A stretch of DNA of 64,000 nucleotides from positions 1-64,000 of the forward strand of contig CALDUF010000012.1 of assembly GCA_937923515.1 (NCBI GenBank). Reading direction: 5' to 3'. Below the pieces are notes generated by a model. The model worked only from the letters and a program-made list of their open reading frames with translations, was not told the DNA's origin and made no database searches. Shown piece by piece: positions 58,544 through 64,000 of this stretch. Made by a program: the position numbers and the translations under genes. Origin of the DNA: an uncultured Flavobacteriaceae bacterium. GTDB taxonomy: Bacteria > Bacteroidota > Bacteroidia > Flavobacteriales > Flavobacteriaceae. Every line of letters begins with the position of its first letter. The stretch's first letter is position 1.

Positions 58544-59218
58544 TTATTTTCTAGCTAATATCTCGTCTATCATACCGTATTCCTTAGCTTTGTCGGCCTT
58601 CATCCAATAATCTCTATCACTATCGTCGTATACTTTGTCGTAATCTTGACCAGAATGCTTACTAATAATTTTATATAACTCTTCTTTTAGTGTTAAAATT
58701 TCTTTTGCAGTAATCTCAATATCGCTAGCTTGCCCTTGCGCACCACCCATTGGCTGGTGTATCATAACTCTAGAATGTGTTAAACCACTACGCTTTCCTT
58801 TTTCGCCCGCACATAATAAAACAGCACCCATTGAAGCTGCCATTCCTGTACAAATTGTAGCAACATCTGGTTTTATAAATTGCATGGTATCATAAATACC
58901 TAAACCAGCATATACACTTCCTCCTGGAGAGTTAATGTAAATTTGAATGTCTTTAGATGCATCAACACTTTCTAAAAACAGCAATTGTGCTTGTATAATA
59001 TTGGCAACCTGATCGTTAATTCCTGTACCTAGAAATATAATACGATCCATCATTAAACGTGAGAAAACGTCAAAAATTGCAATATTCATTTGGCGTTCCT
59101 CTATGATGTTTGGCGTTAAATTAGTAGGATACATACTACTTATAATTTTATTGTAATATGTGCTACTTATGCCTTGATCTTTTATTGCGAATTTTTCAAA
59201 TTCTTTAGCGTAATCCAT
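58544..59218 (-). CDS. clpP: ATP-dependent Clp protease proteolytic subunit
   Basis: RIIFLGTGINDQVANIIQAQLLFLES, GMAASMGAVLL, SRVMIHQPMGGAQGQASDIEI, DSDRDYWM; directly upstream of clpX. Confidence 0.97.
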   Translation of the reverse strand: MDYAKEFEKFAIKDQGISSTYYNKIISSMYPTNLTPNIIEERQMNIAIFDVFSRLMMDRIIFLGTGINDQVANIIQAQLLFLESVDASKDIQIYINSPGGSVYAGLGIYDTMQFIKPDVATICTGMAASMGAVLLCAGEKGKRSGLTHSRVMIHQPMGGAQGQASDIEITAKEILTLKEELYKIISKHSGQDYDKVYDDSDRDYWMKADKAKEYGMIDEILARK

Positions 59219-59259
59219 AGTAGGTCTTATCGTTTTTTATTTTAAGATTTTCTATTAAA

Positions 59260-59283
59260 AAATATCCCGCAAAAAAAGCGGGA
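59260..59283 (-). terminator. Rho-independent terminator of tig
   Basis: TCCCGC aaaaaaa GCGGGA, followed by a T-rich stretch on the minus strand. Confidence 0.6.
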
Positions 59284-59398
59284 ATAGTTCAACTTACAAT
59301 TTTGATAAATTTTGAGACTTCCCAAAATTGAGTTTCACTAAAAATGCGCTTGTACTATTGCTAGTTCAAGCGCATAAATATAATGAATTATTATTTGA

Positions 59399-60727
59399 TT
59401 ATTTGTCGCCGTACACTTCTTTAACAAACTTTTCGTAACTCAATTCTTTTGTTTTTAAGTTTGCTTTTTCTTTATATAATTCAATTAGCTTTTGACTAAT
59501 TAATTGCTCTGAAATTCTACGTGCTTCTTCTTGATTACCTAAAACTCTGGCAGCAATACCATCAAGCTCTTCATCAGACGGATTCATTTGCCCAAATTGT
59601 GCCATTTGCGCTTTAATCATATCTTTTGCGTGCCCTTTGATATCTTCTATAGTAACTTGAATATCGTTGTCTTGAATTAGCTTGCCTTCTATTAATTGGT
59701 AACGCAAACTTTTTTCAGATTTCACGTACTCATCTTTCGCTTGTTCTGCGTCCATCTCTGTTTCACCAGCGGTTTGCATCCACTTGGTTAAAAATTCGGC
59801 CGGTAAATCAAATTTAGTACTGTCTACTAAATATTCAGTAACGTCGTTTAATAACTTTTGATCAGATTGCTGTACAAATTGCTTTTCAGCATCTTCCTTT
59901 ATTTTTGCTTTTAATTCAGTAACTGAAGTTACGTCTTTTGATGGAAATAATTTATCAAACAACTCTTGATCTAAATCTGCAAGTTCTCTTTTATTAATTT
60001 CAGCAATGGTAAATGTTACTTCAATGTCTAAATCATGAACCTCATCGTGGCTTAGTTTTAACGCATGCATCAAATCATGATCATCCTCAAATAGGCCTTT
60101 GGTTTTTAACGTGATAACATCACCAACTTTGGCACCAACAAATTTCTTTTCGGTTGCTTTTCCTTTAAACTTATCTAAAGTAAGGGTTACTGTATTATCA
60201 ATTTCTTTTTCCTCATTTTTGTAGGCACCTGTTATTTCACTATCCTTTGCAACAGTGTCTTCCGATACTAACTTTCCATATTGTTTTTGAATACGCTCTA
60301 TTTGCTCATCAATCATCTTATCATCAGCAACAATATTGTAATGAGTAATCGTTTTTTTACCTTTTAACTTAACATCAAATTCTGGCGCTAAACCTAATTC
60401 AAATTCAAAAGAAAAAGCATCAGCATCCCAATTTATATCATCTTGAGGCTTTGGTAATGGTTGTCCTAAAACGTCAAGTTTTTCTTCAGTAAGATACTTA
60501 TTTAAGGCATCTTGTAGTAGCTTGTTAACTTCGTCTACCAATACAGCTTTACCATATTGTTTTTTTACCATTCCCATAGGCACGTGCCCTTTTCTAAAAC
60601 CTGGAATATTGGCTGTTTTACGGTAATCTGTTAAGATTTTTTCTACCTTATCGCTATAATCTTCTTTAGCGATATCTACTTTTACTACCGCGTTTAACGC
60701 ATCTAAGTTTTCTCTTGTAATATTCAT
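59399..60727 (-). CDS. tig: trigger factor
   Basis: YRKTANIPGFRKGHVPMGMVKKQYGKAVLVDEVNKLL; FEFELGLAPEFDV; upstream of clpP-clpX. Confidence 0.93.
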   Translation of the reverse strand: MNITRENLDALNAVVKVDIAKEDYSDKVEKILTDYRKTANIPGFRKGHVPMGMVKKQYGKAVLVDEVNKLLQDALNKYLTEEKLDVLGQPLPKPQDDINWDADAFSFEFELGLAPEFDVKLKGKKTITHYNIVADDKMIDEQIERIQKQYGKLVSEDTVAKDSEITGAYKNEEKEIDNTVTLTLDKFKGKATEKKFVGAKVGDVITLKTKGLFEDDHDLMHALKLSHDEVHDLDIEVTFTIAEINKRELADLDQELFDKLFPSKDVTSVTELKAKIKEDAEKQFVQQSDQKLLNDVTEYLVDSTKFDLPAEFLTKWMQTAGETEMDAEQAKDEYVKSEKSLRYQLIEGKLIQDNDIQVTIEDIKGHAKDMIKAQMAQFGQMNPSDEELDGIAARVLGNQEEARRISEQLISQKLIELYKEKANLKTKELSYEKFVKEVYGDK

Positions 60728-60795
60728 TGTAAAAATATGAGCCTAAAAGGCATTAAATAAAAGGGTTATACACCCAATACTTTATTAATTAAAAT

Positions 60796-60829
60796 CGGGA
60801 TGCAAAAATATGATATTTTTTGCATCCCG
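60796..60829. promoter_or_regulatory. Palindrome combining a terminator-like hairpin and the tig -7 element
   Basis: CGGGATGCAAAAA tatgatat TTTTTGCATCCCG; minus strand TATTTTTG at 60803-60810. Confidence 0.5.
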
Positions 60830-60856
60830 ACAAAGTTTTAATCGCCTGATTTTAAG

Positions 60857-61204
60857 CTATTTTTTATCTGCTTTTAAAAGTGAATGTAGTACACTTTGTA
60901 GTATGCATAATAACACACTAAAAATTAGTGCCCACCAAAAATTAGCCACCGCAAAACCATCAATTAATTTATCGGCCAAAAGTATAATTATCGCATTAAT
61001 AACTAATAGAAATAACCCTAATGTGAGAATAGTTGCTGGTAGAGTAAAAATTACCAAAATTGGTTTTACAAGCAGGTTTAAAATTGAAAGTACTACTGCC
61101 ACTATTAAGGCACCAACGTAACCGTCTACATTTATTCCTGACAATAAATGGGCTAAAATAAAAACGGCTGCTGCGTTTAGTAAGAGTTTGATTATTAGTT
61201 TCAT
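60857..61204 (-). CDS. phage holin family (superfamily IV-like) small membrane protein
   Basis: LIIKLLLNAAAVFILAHLLSGINVDGYVGALIVAVVLSILNLLVKPILVIFTLPATILTLGLFLLVINAIII. Confidence 0.85.
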   Translation of the reverse strand: MKLIIKLLLNAAAVFILAHLLSGINVDGYVGALIVAVVLSILNLLVKPILVIFTLPATILTLGLFLLVINAIIILLADKLIDGFAVANFWWALIFSVLLCILQSVLHSLLKADKK

Positions 61205-61235
61205 AATTTAACTTTTCATAAAAATACGAAATAAA

Positions 61236-62003
61236 TTATTTAACAAACCTTACAACCGACTCAAAAAAGTCTTTAGGATTCTCTGCATGTAACCAGTGGC
61301 CTGCATTAGCAATAGTTACGACATCAACATTTGAAAAATGATTTTTTATAATACGTTCATCATCCGCACCAATATATTCTGAACGATCGCCTCGCAAAAA
61401 TAAGGTGTCTTTTTCAAATCTTGCATAACTTGGTAAGGCTTCACCAACCTCGGCAACTTCATTTTGTAATACTTCTACATTAATACGCAACCCTAATTTC
61501 CCTTTTTCAACCCAGTACAGGTTTTTGAGTAAAAATTGACGTGTTCCAAAATCTGAAACATAGTCACTCAATGCTTTATCGACTGCTCCTCTGCTTTTTA
61601 TCTCATCAAAATCTAAAGCACTTAATCCGTTTAGAATGGTATCATGATGCACAGGATAAAAACGTGGCGAAATATCGGCAATTAATAATTTTGATACCAA
61701 TTCTGGATATTCTGTAGCAAACAACATGGCTGTTTTTCCACCCATAGAATGCCCTAAAAGAATAATATCATCAAGGTTTTTGGCTTCGCAGTAGTTTTTT
61801 AAATCTTCTGCCATAACTTCATAACTAAAAGCGTCATCATGAAAACTATGCCCATGATTGCGCTGATCTACCAAATGCACTTGATAACCCAGTGCTGCTA
61901 GGTTTTTGCCATGCGTTTTCCAGTTATCGCCCGTGCCTAAAAATCCATGTAAAATTACAAATGGTTGCCCTTGCCCTATAATGTTTGAATGTAGTAGCAT
62001 CAT
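61236..62003 (-). CDS. alpha/beta fold hydrolase
   Basis: ILHGFLGTGDNWKTHGKNLA, VDQRNHGHS, LLGHSMGGKTAM, NAGHWLHAENP. Confidence 0.92.
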   Translation of the reverse strand: MMLLHSNIIGQGQPFVILHGFLGTGDNWKTHGKNLAALGYQVHLVDQRNHGHSFHDDAFSYEVMAEDLKNYCEAKNLDDIILLGHSMGGKTAMLFATEYPELVSKLLIADISPRFYPVHHDTILNGLSALDFDEIKSRGAVDKALSDYVSDFGTRQFLLKNLYWVEKGKLGLRINVEVLQNEVAEVGEALPSYARFEKDTLFLRGDRSEYIGADDERIIKNHFSNVDVVTIANAGHWLHAENPKDFFESVVRFVK

Positions 62004-62006
62004 GTT

Positions 62007-62720
62007 CTATTTCAACTTTCTTAAATACATTTGTATTACGTTTTCTACACCCAAATACAAACTTTCGGCAATTAAAGCATGCCCTATAGATACCTCTAAA
62101 AGATTAGGGATATTTTCCTTAAAAAACTGTATATTTTCTAAAGATAGATCGTGCCCTGCATTTATACCTAAACCTAATTTATTTGCTAAAACAGCACTTT
62201 TAGTATACGGTTGTATAGCCTCTTTATTTCCTAAACCGTACTGATGGGCAAACCCTTCGGTATACAATTCTATTCTATCTGTTCCCGTAGCTTTTGCACC
62301 TTCTATTTGTTGCAAAACAGGATCTACGAAAATTGAAGTTCGTATGCCATTATTTTGAAACTCTTTAATTACATCAACCAAAAAATCTTTGTGTTTAATG
62401 GTATCCCAACCCGCATTGCTAGTTATAGCATCTACGGCATCTGGCACCAAAGTAACTTGTGTTGGTTTTATTTCTAACACTAAATCCATAAACGATGTTA
62501 CTGGATTACCTTCAATATTATATTCTGTGTATACTTTTGGTTTTAAATCTCGTGCATCTTGATAACGAATGTGGCGCTCATCTGGTCTTGGATGCACAGT
62601 AACACCCTCTGCACCAAAACGCTGCACATCTTTTGCAAATTGCACCACATTTGGTACATCGCCACCGCGAGAATTTCTCAAAGTTGCTATCTTGTTAATA
62701 TTTACACTTAACTTTGTCAT
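62007..62720 (-). CDS. pdxJ: pyridoxine 5'-phosphate synthase
   Basis: LSVNINKIATLRNSRGGDVPNVVQFAKDVQRFGAEGVTVHPRPDERHI; GLGINAGHDLSLEN. Confidence 0.96.
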   Translation of the reverse strand: MTKLSVNINKIATLRNSRGGDVPNVVQFAKDVQRFGAEGVTVHPRPDERHIRYQDARDLKPKVYTEYNIEGNPVTSFMDLVLEIKPTQVTLVPDAVDAITSNAGWDTIKHKDFLVDVIKEFQNNGIRTSIFVDPVLQQIEGAKATGTDRIELYTEGFAHQYGLGNKEAIQPYTKSAVLANKLGLGINAGHDLSLENIQFFKENIPNLLEVSIGHALIAESLYLGVENVIQMYLRKLK

Positions 62721-62808
62721 TAATTACATTTTTAAGTGCAAAAATACAAACTAGAACAAGCACATGTAGCTTTTTTTTGATTAATTTGCAATGTGATAAA
62801 CGGTACTT

Positions 62809-63468
62809 ATGAGACTTCAAGAATTTATAATTAACGATATAAAACCACTAAGCAGTAGCAGCAAAATAGCTGAACTACAGGAGCTTTTCAATCAGCTTAC
62901 ATATTCGCACATTCCTATAAAGGACGAAAACGATGTTTTTGTGGGCACTTTTTTTGAAACCGATGTACACTGTTTTAATGGCGAAGATTTGATAAGCAAC
63001 TACCTGTATAGTCTAGAAGATTTTTACGTGAGAGACTCTACAATGTGGCTTGATGTTTTAGAAGCTTTCGCTCAAAACTCGGCAAATATTATGCCTATTT
63101 TAAACGAAAAAGGCCATTATCTTGGGTATTATGAGCTAAATGATATTATCGGTATTTTTAACGAATCGCCTTTTTTTTATGAAGCTGGAGGCGTATTAGT
63201 TGTTGAAAAGGGCATTAACGATTATTCGTTTAGCGAAATAAGTCAAATTGTAGAATCCAACAATGGCAAATTACTTGGCGCATTTATCTCTAAGATGCAA
63301 AATGATATAGTGCAAGTTACTTTAAAGATAGGCAACACAAGTTTAAACGATATTATACAAACCTTTAGACGCTACAGTTATAATATTGCTTCTGGGCATG
63401 AGGAAGATAGTTTTACGCAAAGCTTAAAAGAACGGTCGGATTATTTGAACAAATATTTAAACATGTAA
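62809..63468 (+). CDS. CBS domain-containing protein
   Basis: SHIPIKDENDVFVGTFFETDVHCF...NIMPILNEKGHYLGYYELNDIIGIF; immediately upstream of nadK. Confidence 0.85.
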   Translation: MRLQEFIINDIKPLSSSSKIAELQELFNQLTYSHIPIKDENDVFVGTFFETDVHCFNGEDLISNYLYSLEDFYVRDSTMWLDVLEAFAQNSANIMPILNEKGHYLGYYELNDIIGIFNESPFFYEAGGVLVVEKGINDYSFSEISQIVESNNGKLLGAFISKMQNDIVQVTLKIGNTSLNDIIQTFRRYSYNIASGHEEDSFTQSLKERSDYLNKYLNM

Positions 63469-63470
63469 TT

Positions 63471-64000
63471 ATGAAATTAGCCGTTTTTGGGCGTTTTAAT
63501 AACAAGTACACCTTAACCTCTGTAGATACGCTTTTAAACTACGTATCTAAAAAAGATGTTGATGTTTTTATAGAAGCTGAATTCTCTGAACTTATAAAAT
63601 CTGTATCAACAAAACGAACGTTTTACAGTACATTTGAAACCTTTGAAAAACTTGATGCGTCTTACGACTTATTGGTAAGCATTGGTGGTGATGGCACTAT
63701 TTTAAGAGCCATAACATTTGTAATGGGTTTAGATATTCCTATAGTTGGTATTAACACGGGGCGTTTAGGGTTTTTAGCTACCATACAGGTTGAAGATATA
63801 GAAACTGCAGTACAAAACATAATTGATGGGAAGTACAAAATCTCTGAACGCAGTTTACTTGCTGTAGAAACTTCGCCTGCCAATAGTAACATATTAGAAT
63901 TAAACTTTGCATTAAACGAAGTTGCGGTGAGCAGAAAAAATACAACTTCTATGATTACTGTAGAAACGCTTCTAGACGACCAGTATTTAACTTCGTATTG
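63471..64000 (+). CDS. nadK: NAD kinase, truncated by the window end
   Basis: ATG at 63471: MKLAVFGRFNNKY...LLVSIGGDGTILRAITFV...GINTGRLGFLATI; open to the window end. Confidence 0.93.
   Translation, partial: MKLAVFGRFNNKYTLTSVDTLLNYVSKKDVDVFIEAEFSELIKSVSTKRTFYSTFETFEKLDASYDLLVSIGGDGTILRAITFVMGLDIPIVGINTGRLGFLATIQVEDIETAVQNIIDGKYKISERSLLAVETSPANSNILELNFALNEVAVSRKNTTSMITVETLLDDQYLTSY

Noticed and set aside
60857-61204. Possible prophage marker (phage holin family)
   Set aside because: This family is widespread as a chromosomal membrane protein; no other phage genes are nearby.
1-64000. CRISPR array, transposase/IS element, restriction-modification or toxin-antitoxin system
   Set aside because: No regularly spaced direct repeats and no ORF with recognisable Cas, transposase, methylase/REase or classical TA domains.

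Overview
This 64-kb AT-rich window reads as a chromosomal segment of a Bacteroidota (Flavobacteriaceae-like) bacterium. The evidence is the TAnnTTTG-type promoters, T9SS C-terminal sorting domains, DUF4271/DUF4296 proteins and a DnaQ-like exonuclease fused to DnaE. Most of it is housekeeping: clpP-clpX-tig, a second clpP, trxA, dnaE, rpsP-rimM, tyrS, serS, glyS, pckA, ald, pyrC, hemD, ribF, pdxJ, pth, trmB, an Fe-S module (ferredoxin/NifU/Mrp), a two-component system, and the 5' part of nadK at the right edge. There is one tRNA-Asp(GTC). I see no CRISPR array, prophage, transposase or biosynthetic gene cluster. The non-housekeeping signals are: (1) an intergenic repeat family with at least 4 copies whose 5-6 bp terminal stem shows compensatory changes; (2) a 2-ORF gene cassette between trxA and dnaE, bounded by GTTGTAATGC inverted repeats and next to a ~193-nt attC-like imperfect hairpin, with an apparent A7 frameshift in a DUF1493-like gene; (3) a structured rpsP leader; (4) about nine T-tracts at ~10-bp phase upstream of trmN6; (5) a PerR/Fur-like operator over the mrp-nifU promoter; (6) palindromic repeats that were absorbed into N-terminal ORF extensions; (7) an unlisted 40-aa ORF with its own terminator. 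All family calls come from reading translations; no searches were run.
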